Below are positions 6,980 to 12,712 of a stretch of 12,712 nucleotides of DNA, in pieces; the first letter of the stretch is position 1; each line of letters opens with the position of its first letter. The DNA is from Ktedonobacteraceae bacterium. GTDB taxonomy: Bacteria; Chloroflexota; Ktedonobacteria; Ktedonobacterales; Ktedonobacteraceae. The notes below the pieces were generated by a model, which saw only the letters and a program-made list of their open reading frames with translations, did no database searches and was not told where the DNA came from. Made by a program: the position numbers and the translations under genes. Where the stretch lies: positions 1-12,712 of the forward strand of contig JADBKA010000127.1 in assembly GCA_014896635.1 (NCBI GenBank). Reading direction: 5' to 3'.

Positions 6980-6995
6980 TGTTTCACGTGAAACA
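6980..6995. other. parS: parS-like ParB-binding site 4
   Basis: This is the fourth exact TGTTTCACGTGAAACA, inside the longest palindrome of the set: 28 bp perfect (6974-7001), with arms beginning AGGCAA and ending TTGCCT. It fills most of the gap between the convergent cupin and hutI 3' ends, just beyond the hutI stop. It is 4.9 kb from site 3. The extended symmetry could form a cruciform or stem, but there is no T-tract. Confidence 0.88.
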
Positions 6996-7005
6996 TTGCC
7001 TCCAG

Positions 7006-8304
7006 TCATATCACCAGCACCGACCTGACCAGGTTAACGCCGAAGTGATAGCCAATCTCGCGGTAATCGCTGATTGACCAGAGCGCCAGCTCGCAGCGTT
7101 TGCCCACTTCAATGCTGCCCGTCTCGTCCTGCAAGCCGAGCGCGCGCGCACCGTTGATCGTCGCAGCAGCCAGGGCCTCTTCCAGCGACATACCCATTGC
7201 AGACATTGCCAGACCAACTATCGTCTGCATATTTTCGCAGTAGCTCGTGCCGGGGTTGCAATCTGTCGCCAGCGCGACATGCAGTCCCCGCTCAAGAAAG
7301 CGACGGGCGGAAGGATAGGGCGCGCGCAGCGTATACGAACAGCCCGGCAGCAGCACAGCGACAACGCCGGCCTCACGCATGGCATCCAGATCTTCATCGC
7401 TGGCATGATCCAGGTGATCAGCCGAAGTCGCGCCCAGTTCGGCGGCAAGCCGCGCGCCACCTGATGGACTGAGCTGATCGGCGTGGATCTTCAATTGATA
7501 TCCCAGTGCTCGCGCCCGTTCGAGAATGCGCCGGCACTCTGCCAGCGTGAACGCTCCTTGTTCACAGAAGACGTCGCAGAAGCGCGCCAGGCCGGCAAAC
7601 GATGGTAGCATCTCCTCTATCAGCAGGTTCACATACGCCTCGCGCCGATCTTGATATTCGGGCGGCAGCGCGTGTGCGCCCAGAAACGTAGGCACCACGC
7701 GGATTCTCTTATACTCCTCAGGAGAACGCATGATGGCCTCGTGAGCGTTCAGACCATTGATCAGGCGCAGGCATGCCTCCTCTGTTACCGTGTCCAGTCC
7801 ATAACCGCTTTTGATCTCAACTGTCGTGGTGCCATGACTGCCCATAACACTGAGCCGTTCCAGGGCCAGCCAGGCCAGCGTTTCCGCGTCAGTGGCGCGT
7901 GTGGCCTGCACAGTGCTCAGAATACCACGTCCCTGCGCCAGCAATTCGGCATAACTGGTACCGGCGCGGCGCAGGTGAAACTCCTCAGCCCGATTACCGG
8001 CAAATACAAGATGAGTATGCGCATCGACAAAACCCGGCGTGACTACAGCTCCCTGGGCATCGACAAGCGTGATACTATCACCACCAGCACTTTTGTCGCG
8101 TTCAAACAGGGGTTCATGCGCTCCCTCAGGACCAAGCCAGGCGATTTTCCCATCCTGGACCGCGAGAGCCGCGTGCTCAATAATTTGTAGCGGCCCGCTA
8201 GCCCCTTCCAGTGGCTGTTGTGCCACAGTCACAAGCTGGCCGATATTACGGATGACAACGCTGACCGGCAGTGGTGCCGGCCCATGAGCGGGATCTGGCA
8301 GCAT
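7006..8304 (-). CDS. hutI: Imidazolonepropionase
   Basis: Hydrolyses 4-imidazolone-5-propanoate to N-formimino-L-glutamate, the third step of histidine degradation, in the cytosol. The 432-residue amidohydrolase shows the metal-binding DAHTH (94-98), EIKSGYGLDT (163-172), FLGAHALP (207-214), KIHADQLS (272-279) and ATDCNPGT (346-353) segments expected for HutI, with the ligands His96, His98, His274 and Asp349 in place. The length is slightly above the family's usual 400 to 420 because of a short Pro-rich N-terminus. The ATG has GGAG 9 to 12 bases upstream. A sigma-70 promoter can be read just above it. It is alone on its strand. hutH, usually nearby, lies beyond the cupin, regulator and methyltransferase genes, and urocanase is not in the window. 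The full pathway would therefore need genes elsewhere. Confidence 0.97.
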   Translation of the reverse strand: MLPDPAHGPAPLPVSVVIRNIGQLVTVAQQPLEGASGPLQIIEHAALAVQDGKIAWLGPEGAHEPLFERDKSAGGDSITLVDAQGAVVTPGFVDAHTHLVFAGNRAEEFHLRRAGTSYAELLAQGRGILSTVQATRATDAETLAWLALERLSVMGSHGTTTVEIKSGYGLDTVTEEACLRLINGLNAHEAIMRSPEEYKRIRVVPTFLGAHALPPEYQDRREAYVNLLIEEMLPSFAGLARFCDVFCEQGAFTLAECRRILERARALGYQLKIHADQLSPSGGARLAAELGATSADHLDHASDEDLDAMREAGVVAVLLPGCSYTLRAPYPSARRFLERGLHVALATDCNPGTSYCENMQTIVGLAMSAMGMSLEEALAAATINGARALGLQDETGSIEVGKRCELALWSISDYREIGYHFGVNLVRSVLVI

Positions 8305-8348
8305 GGGCAGTCTCTCCTCTCTCTTTATTTGACGCCTTCTGCCTACAC

Positions 8349-8377
8349 GTTATAACACAGCCTGGCATGAGAGGCAA
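8349..8377 (-). promoter_or_regulatory. Sigma-70-type promoter of hutI
   Basis: On the minus strand TTGCCT (8377-8372) and TATAAC (8354-8349) are separated by 17 bp, a strong match to the vegetative consensus. It would give a leader of roughly 38 bases containing the GGAG ribosome site. The right arm of an 11-bp inverted repeat abuts the -35, so regulation at this point is plausible. Confidence 0.7.
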
Positions 8378-8442
8378 TGCTCCCTCTACAGGCTCTAAGC
8401 TGCACAGTTCCCCCTCCGTAGCGAGAAAAAGAGAGGGAGCAT
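8377..8442. repeat. 11-bp inverted repeat between divergent promoters
   Basis: ATGCTCCCTCT (8377-8387) is perfectly mirrored by AGAGGGAGCAT (8432-8442) with 44 bases between. It sits between the -35 of hutI and the promoter of the small ORF-fabI operon, so the two half-sites could serve a looped or dimeric repressor, or form a stem in a leader transcript. There is no T-tract after either arm. The function is an inference. Confidence 0.5.
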
Positions 8443-8461
8443 AGCTACCCTCTGCGGCCAC

Positions 8462-8490
8462 TTGCCGCAAACGGTGAGATTTGTTACACT
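8462..8490 (+). promoter_or_regulatory. Sigma-70-type promoter of the small ORF-fabI operon
   Basis: TTGCCG (8462-8467) and TACACT (8485-8490) are separated by 17 bp, and a TG one base before the -10 adds an extended -10 element. Transcription would begin near 8497 and run through the small gene into fabI with a leader of about 59 bases. Confidence 0.68.
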
Positions 8491-8555
8491 GTTGGCAGCG
8501 CGACAGCCCGATGCCTGCCAGTTCCCAGACTACCCTGTATATGAAGGAACAGCAT

Positions 8556-8810
8556 ATGCGAGCAGTAGATGATAGCAGTTCCAGATACGCTGCCGTTCTC
8601 CATGTTCTCCAGACCTGGAAGCACCTGCCTGAAAGTGATATGGTGCGTATGCTGCATGATCTTTTTCTCGTAACCGATGACTTCCGCGAGATGGAAGATC
8701 AGGGTCTGCTCACCATGTCCTTCACAGGCGACGAGTACATACTCACTGCGACAACCCTGGGCCGCATCTGGCTGGAAGAGTACGAGAAAGGGAAACAGCA
8801 GCAGACATAA
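8556..8810 (+). CDS. Small hypothetical protein upstream of fabI
   Basis: I do not recognise this 84-residue protein. It is mostly helical in appearance, acidic in the middle (ESDMVRMLHDLFLVTDDFREMEDQ over two lines of helix), and ends with an EYILTATTLGRIWLEEYEKG segment. That resembles the wing and last helix of a winged-helix domain (the Y-x-LT-x-x-G pattern common in small bacterial regulators), but this is only a visual similarity. There are no Cys residues and no membrane segment. The chosen ATG has AAGGAA six bases upstream. In-frame ATGs at 8511 and 8541 are less well placed. The stop is 22 bases before the fabI ATG, with one promoter upstream of both, so it is very probably co-transcribed with fabI and may influence fatty-acid synthesis. 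Confidence 0.75.
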   Translation: MRAVDDSSSRYAAVLHVLQTWKHLPESDMVRMLHDLFLVTDDFREMEDQGLLTMSFTGDEYILTATTLGRIWLEEYEKGKQQQT

Positions 8811-8832
8811 TATTTCGAGAGGAGACGTTTTT

Positions 8833-9618
8833 ATGGGTTTGTTAGAAGGAAAAAAAGCACTCATTTTCGGCGTGGCTAATCACCGCTCCATTGCCTGGGC
8901 CATCGCGCAGGCGCTCGCAGCAGAAGGCGCTCAACTCGCGCTCGCCTACCAGGAACGCATGGAGAAGTATGTGCGCGAACTGGCGGCCAAGCTCCCCGGC
9001 ACCGAGGTGCTGCCTTGCGATGTTCAGCATGATGACCAGCTCGACGCTGCTTTTGCAGAGACAAGCAAAATCTTTAACGGCGGCCTTGATATTCTCATCC
9101 ACTCGGTAGCATTTGCTCCTCAGAGCGAGCTGGAGAATCCTTTCGTGCAGACGACGCGCGAGGGTTTTCATACCGCCCTGGATATCAGCGCTTATTCGCT
9201 GATCGCAATGGCGCGCCGGGCAGCGCCTCTGATGCAGGCGCGTAGCGGGGGCAATATCCTGACGCTCACGTACATGGCAAGCGAGCGCGTGATGCCAAAG
9301 TACAATGTGATGGCGGTCGCCAAAGCTGCTCTGGAATGCAGCGTGCGCTACCTGGCCTATGAGCTGGGAGAGCATAATATCCGCGTCAACGCCATTTCCG
9401 CTGGCCCGCTCAATACGCTGGCGGCGCGAGGCGTCTCCGGCTTCACTGGCTTTCGCAGCCAGGTGGCTCAGATTGCTCCCTTGCGGCGCAATATCGAGCA
9501 GAGTGAGGTAGGCGATACCGCGCGCTTCCTGTGCAGTGACCTGGCGCGCGGCGTGACCGGCGAGGTCCTGTTCGTCGATGCCGGCTACCATATCATGGGC
9601 GCCGGCGAAGCACAATAA
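8833..9618 (+). CDS. fabI: Enoyl-[acyl-carrier-protein] reductase, FabI type
   Basis: Reduces trans-2-enoyl-ACP to acyl-ACP with NAD(P)H, the last step of each fatty-acid elongation cycle. The 261-residue protein has the family's length and the FabI-specific fold marks. GVANHRSIAWAIA (13-25) is the dinucleotide-binding loop, LIHSVAFAP (88-96) follows, and the catalytic Tyr157 and Lys164 lie in YNVMAVAK with Tyr147 ten residues before. These spacings match E. coli FabI Tyr146, Tyr156 and Lys163. AISAGPLNTLAARG (187-200) precedes the substrate-binding helix, and GEVLFVDAGYHIMG ends the protein. Ala93 stands where E. coli has Gly93, as in many Gram-positive FabI proteins. The ATG follows GAGGAG at 8 to 9 bases. 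An upstream frame extension is an artefact of the neighbouring ORF. It is the second gene of a two-gene operon, with hairpins following the stop. Confidence 0.97.
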   Translation: MGLLEGKKALIFGVANHRSIAWAIAQALAAEGAQLALAYQERMEKYVRELAAKLPGTEVLPCDVQHDDQLDAAFAETSKIFNGGLDILIHSVAFAPQSELENPFVQTTREGFHTALDISAYSLIAMARRAAPLMQARSGGNILTLTYMASERVMPKYNVMAVAKAALECSVRYLAYELGEHNIRVNAISAGPLNTLAARGVSGFTGFRSQVAQIAPLRRNIEQSEVGDTARFLCSDLARGVTGEVLFVDAGYHIMGAGEAQ

Positions 9619-9632
9619 AGTACAGTCAATGA

Positions 9633-9698
9633 CCTCCCCACAGAGTGGGGAGGCTTGTCAAGGGAGAGGTTCAGGCAGGCTTTGCCCCCCTGAACCTC
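9633..9698. terminator. Tandem hairpins between fabI and the protease gene
   Basis: Two stems follow the fabI stop: CCTCCCCA / TGGGGAGG (9633-9653, 5-base loop) and GAGGTTCAGG / CCTGAACCTC (9666-9698). They lie between convergent 3' ends, where a bidirectional terminator is expected. Neither is followed by a good T-run on either strand, so termination is inferred from position and stem strength rather than from a canonical motif. Confidence 0.5.
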
Positions 9699-9706
9699 CT
9701 CACTGT

Positions 9707-11446
9707 CTATTGCTCTACTCTTTTGATAGGTGGAAGTGTTGTCTGGGTTATATCCGAAGCCGGTTCACCACAGATGGCGCAGAAGCGCGCGTTCGGGCGA
9801 TTCATGTGACCACAGGGCCAGACCCGCAGCGCGGCTGTAGCCTGTGATCCCAGCGGCGGGGAAGCCGGGCGAGCCTGCCCCGGCGGCTGAGATCCCTGAG
9901 GTGCCGCCGGGCGTCCCGCTTGCCAGCTTTTAGCCGGCGCGCCAAACGCGGCCATGCCTTCATCGTATCCCGCCTGGGATGACGCCGGCTGCCCTGGCTG
10001 TCCTGGCTGTCCCGGCCGCTGTGGCCGGGCAGGCTTCGCCGCCTCACTCTGAGTGGGTGCCGTCCCCCCGGCTTTGCTGCGTTTCCCCCGCCGCACAGCA
10101 ACTACCATGAGCAGACTGCCCAGCAGCAGGATAACCACTATTGATCCGATAGTGATTGCCAGCGCAAGCGTGGTACCAGACTGGGCCGGTTGAGCAGGCT
10201 GCGCCGGGCTGGTGGCAGTCGGTGTTACTGCCTGTTCGCTGCGAGCCTGTGTCTGAGCATAATTGAGGTAGGGCGTAACAGCTTTGAACAGAGGGTACTT
10301 TGTCGCCAGTTGCTGGAAGCCCTGCTGCGCTTTGTGCCAGTGACCGGGTGTAGTAGAGGCATAGTCGCTAAATGACTGGCTCCACAGCTTCTGAAACGAT
10401 CCCGGCGTCGTATCCAGGTTGAGCGACTGGATCAGCTCGCGCGCACTGTTGCTGGCCTGCAAGAAACTGGTCCCGCCGGGCGTGCTGCCGCTGGCAAGCC
10501 CGAAGCTGACAATGCCCACTACCTTGCCACTATTGTCGAGCGCCGGACCACCACTGTCGCCTTGCTCGACATTGCCGCCTACCTGGATTACCGGCGCGCC
10601 ATTATCGGTCGTTTTTATCGAACTAACATTGATTTTATTGACCGAAGAGGTGAATAAATCAGTAGGTCGGTTGCTGACATCCCCATTGCCGGGAAAGCCG
10701 ATGATGGTGAGTTGGTCCTGCTGCTGCACAGTGGAAGAATCCCCAAGCTGCACGCTCGGCGTGTCCTTAAACGGGGCATGGACGATAGCTACATCTTTCT
10801 GATCAAAAGCGCTCTCTTTTTTAATCTGATCAACCGTTGCATGAAGCTCCGGCGGCACCTCTTCAAGACTATTGGCGGTAAGAGGACCACTGTAATCAGT
10901 GCTCAGGAAGACTTCGCTGCGTTTCGCGTCAAACGTGGCCTTCGCTTTGAGTTGCCGGGTCATGAGATTCTGCAATACTTGATCCGGCGTCGTCTGCGGC
11001 AAACCAAGCTCTGGATGCTGATTGATGTAATTCGCTATGTCAGGAGCAGCATTACGGTAGAATACTTCGTCAGGAGGCGAAACAACATGAGAAGCCGTCA
11101 GAATGTCACCATTGGCAGAGATGAATGTGCCACTGCCGGAAAGCGCCACGCGGTACGCCTGGCCTGTGCCTTGCGGAAAAATGGCGCTCTTCTCCTGCGT
11201 GAAATTCACCGTCAGTCGTCCGCTGGTTACAGTGATGATGCGTACAACGGCAGGCTTGGCAATGTCAACGGCTCGCACTACCGGATCGCTGATATTCCCC
11301 CCCGGCGGCAACCCATCAGCATACGCCACCGCGCCCCGGCCAGAAAGAGCGAAGAGTAAAGTGCAGAGAATACTGATTCCTATCACTAGAGAGAACCATC
11401 GATATTTTTTATGAGCAAGCGATTGCATATACATTTTTCTATACAT
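9707..11446 (-). CDS. Membrane trypsin-like serine protease with cytoplasmic zinc-ribbon tail
   Basis: The 579-residue protein has a basic N-terminus and hydrophobic segment (about 18-36, ending in AVAYADG, a possible signal-peptidase site). A DegP/HtrA-like trypsin domain follows, with His in LTASHVV (residue 120), Asp in QKDVAIVHA (218) and Ser in EQGDSGGPAL (298), so the triad is complete. A long insertion of about 50 residues sits between His and Asp. No PDZ domain follows. Next come a Pro/Thr/Gln linker and a second membrane segment, LALAITIGSIVVILLLGSLL (about 427-446). A basic stop-transfer RRGKRSK, an 85-residue Pro/Gln/Gly-rich stretch and a terminal zinc ribbon with Cys545, His547, Cys556 and Cys559 complete it. 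The usual first Cys of a CPxCG pair is replaced by Val, so the His may be a ligand. Expected topology is protease outside and ribbon inside. The ATG at 11446 is chosen over the GTG before it. 11431 is possible. Confidence 0.88.
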   Translation of the reverse strand: MYRKMYMQSLAHKKYRWFSLVIGISILCTLLFALSGRGAVAYADGLPPGGNISDPVVRAVDIAKPAVVRIITVTSGRLTVNFTQEKSAIFPQGTGQAYRVALSGSGTFISANGDILTASHVVSPPDEVFYRNAAPDIANYINQHPELGLPQTTPDQVLQNLMTRQLKAKATFDAKRSEVFLSTDYSGPLTANSLEEVPPELHATVDQIKKESAFDQKDVAIVHAPFKDTPSVQLGDSSTVQQQDQLTIIGFPGNGDVSNRPTDLFTSSVNKINVSSIKTTDNGAPVIQVGGNVEQGDSGGPALDNSGKVVGIVSFGLASGSTPGGTSFLQASNSARELIQSLNLDTTPGSFQKLWSQSFSDYASTTPGHWHKAQQGFQQLATKYPLFKAVTPYLNYAQTQARSEQAVTPTATSPAQPAQPAQSGTTLALAITIGSIVVILLLGSLLMVVAVRRGKRSKAGGTAPTQSEAAKPARPQRPGQPGQPGQPASSQAGYDEGMAAFGAPAKSWQAGRPAAPQGSQPPGQARPASPPLGSQATAALRVWPCGHMNRPNARFCAICGEPASDITQTTLPPIKRVEQ

Positions 11447-11498
11447 CACCTGATACCGCTTCCTGGCAGAGAAACACAGAGACAGATCTTTCTGCTAG

Positions 11499-11504
11499 AT
11501 TATA
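11499..11504 (-). promoter_or_regulatory. -10 element of the protease gene
   Basis: The minus-strand hexamer is TATAAT, a perfect vegetative -10, about 50 bases upstream of the protease start codon. No convincing -35 lies 16 to 18 bp above it, so an activator or a weak -35 may be involved. It is back to back with the WYL gene's promoter. Confidence 0.5.
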
Positions 11505-11568
11505 CACCAATCTGGTACGTTTCGGGTAGCCGGAAGTTGCAGAATGACTATTCAGTTTTTCTTTTTTC

Positions 11569-11577
11569 TGCTATACT
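11569..11577 (+). promoter_or_regulatory. Extended -10 promoter of the WYL regulator
   Basis: TGCTATACT is an extended -10 (TGn plus TATACT), preceded by a T-rich stretch and without a clear -35. It would start transcription near 11584 and give a leader of about 35 bases with AGGTGG before the ATG at 11619. It is about 65 bp from the oppositely directed protease promoter, so a WYL protein bound between them could control both (inference). Confidence 0.6.
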
Positions 11578-11618
11578 GACCGGCAGCACTTCAGAGAAAG
11601 ATACAGGTGGTAGTAGAG

Positions 11619-12707
11619 ATGACAGATTTTGCAGGAGGCCCCCGGCACGAAGCAACAGAACGTATTATCCGCCTGATACAGTTGCTTACAGCAAATGAAT
11701 GTACGCGCAAGGAGATATTTCAGCGTCTAGCTTCTCTTTATAAGATAGATGAAGAGGACTTTTTCGATTCACTCGCTTCCAACAGGGTCAATCGCGCATT
11801 TGAGCGGGATCTCAAATTTCTGGAGGAGATGGGGTTTGAAGTCAAGCGAATCAGAAAGAGAGCGCAGCCTGCACGCTACAGTATCGTCAGAGGATCGGGG
11901 CCGCGCGTGTCTTTTCTTTTCGCGGAAAGCGAGGTCGAGAGCCTGGCGCTGCTCTACAATCTTTTTGCCGATCCCACACGCTACAGCCGCGCCGACATCA
12001 CACAACCATTGCCTCCGCCGTTACACGCGCCTTTTGCCGATCAGATCCTGAAACTGATTGAACGGCTTGCGGCAACATTGCCACCGGAGCAGGGACGGCG
12101 TTTTGACCGTCTGGTGCGCAAGCCATATCTCTACTTTAACCTTGCACCAGTAACGGATTATCTTCCTCATCAGGTAACCATCGAGAAAGTTATCCAGGCC
12201 ATCTCCTTGCACCAGCGTATCCGTTTTGACTATATGCCCACTCATCGCAAGCGAGAAGTCATCACACACGAAAACATCGATCCCTACTATGTCATCTACA
12301 TGGAAGGGCATTTTTACCTGATCGGCTACAACCATAAAATGGGTCGCTTTCTGGAGTATCGCGTTGATCGCATCAAAGAGGAAAGTCTCCAGATCCAGCC
12401 AGAAATGATCGACGTGGAACGGCGGCGCCACCCTGTCGAGTTCCGTTTCTGGATTGAGAGCAAGCTGGTCAAAGGTGGATTGAGCCAGCGCTGGCTTACG
12501 CAAACGCTGGAGCGCGAAGAAGTCTTTGTGGATGAAAACGGGCGCGAGCACCGGCGTACGCTGATACGAGCGACGGCCTATAACGAGTGGCGTGTCATTC
12601 AACAGTTGCTCAGATATGGCGACCAGGCCGAACTGGTCGAGCCGCCTCACCTGCGCGAAAAGATGCAGCAGATCGTCAGACGCATGTACCGGTTTTATAG
12701 AGATTGA
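11619..12707 (+). CDS. WYL-domain transcriptional regulator (HTH-WYL-WCX)
   Basis: The 362-residue protein has the three-part build of DeoR-like WYL regulators. An N-terminal winged helix (about 12-90, with RIIRLIQLLTANECTRKEIF and FERDLKFLEEMGFEVKR) is DNA binding. The WYL domain covers about 185-262, with RIRFDYMP, DPYYVIYMEGHFYLIGYN and FLEYRVDRI. The namesake Trp-Tyr-Leu is Phe-Tyr-Leu (232-234). A C-terminal WCX-like region (about 272-360) ends in a basic helix. Such proteins bind nucleic-acid or small-molecule ligands through the WYL pocket, and their targets often include defence or DNA-damage genes. The ligand here is unknown. The ATG is preferred over the GTG at 11607 because AGGTGG lies 8 bases before it. 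The gene is divergent from the protease, with 172 bp between starts. It ends at the right edge of the window with no downstream gene visible. Confidence 0.9.
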   Translation: MTDFAGGPRHEATERIIRLIQLLTANECTRKEIFQRLASLYKIDEEDFFDSLASNRVNRAFERDLKFLEEMGFEVKRIRKRAQPARYSIVRGSGPRVSFLFAESEVESLALLYNLFADPTRYSRADITQPLPPPLHAPFADQILKLIERLAATLPPEQGRRFDRLVRKPYLYFNLAPVTDYLPHQVTIEKVIQAISLHQRIRFDYMPTHRKREVITHENIDPYYVIYMEGHFYLIGYNHKMGRFLEYRVDRIKEESLQIQPEMIDVERRRHPVEFRFWIESKLVKGGLSQRWLTQTLEREEVFVDENGREHRRTLIRATAYNEWRVIQQLLRYGDQAELVEPPHLREKMQQIVRRMYRFYRD

Positions 12708-12712
12708 GTCAG

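Noticed and set aside
8842..9615. 257-codon open frame opposite fabI
   Set aside because: It overlaps almost all of fabI on the other strand, the composition is unlike a real protein, and it has no promoter or ribosome site.
10712..11359. 215-codon open frame opposite the protease gene
   Set aside because: It lies across the catalytic domain of the protease on the other strand and has no features of its own.
12021..12650. 209-codon open frame opposite the WYL gene
   Set aside because: It is the antisense shadow of a gene with recognisable HTH and WYL domains.
1..12712. CRISPR array, tRNA or rRNA genes
   Set aside because: No regularly spaced direct repeats, and I saw no tRNA-like or rRNA-like segments on reading both strands.

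Overview
The window reads as chromosomal (or large-replicon) DNA of a moderately GC-rich bacterium. My best guess is the Chloroflexota class Ktedonobacteria. This is inferred from the mix of gene types: an XRE-AAA-TPR regulator, a membrane trypsin-like protease ending in a zinc ribbon, a WYL regulator, and a GC content that looks to be in the mid-50s percent. No rRNA or other lineage marker is present, so the guess is soft.

Layout, left to right: (1) the last 75 codons of an SMP-30/gluconolactonase-like gene (+). (2) hutH, histidine ammonia-lyase (-). (3) A convergent pair, a membrane-anchored SAM methyltransferase (+) and a large XRE-HTH/AAA ATPase/TPR regulator (-). Each is preceded by a copy of the same hairpin-rich repeat in the same orientation relative to its gene. 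(4) A single-domain cupin (+). (5) hutI, imidazolonepropionase (-). (6) A divergently transcribed two-gene operon, a small hypothetical protein followed by fabI (enoyl-ACP reductase). (7) A membrane trypsin-like serine protease with a cytoplasmic zinc-ribbon tail (-). (8) A divergent WYL-domain transcription factor (+).

The most striking feature is non-coding. Four perfect copies of TGTTTCACGTGAAACA, identical to the consensus ParB-binding centromere site parS, lie between genes at 299-314, 366-381, 2093-2108 and 6980-6995. Each is centred in a longer perfect palindrome of 18 to 28 bp. This marks the region as a likely chromosome or replicon partition locus, probably near an origin, although parA, parB and dnaA are not in the window.

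How the genes work together: hutH and hutI encode the first and third steps of histidine degradation and share a strand, but about 5 kb of unrelated genes separates them, and urocanase (hutU) is not here. The methyltransferase/regulator pair bounded by inverted repeats may be an insertion. Good sigma-70-type promoters can be read upstream of hutI, of the small ORF-fabI operon, of the protease and of the WYL gene.
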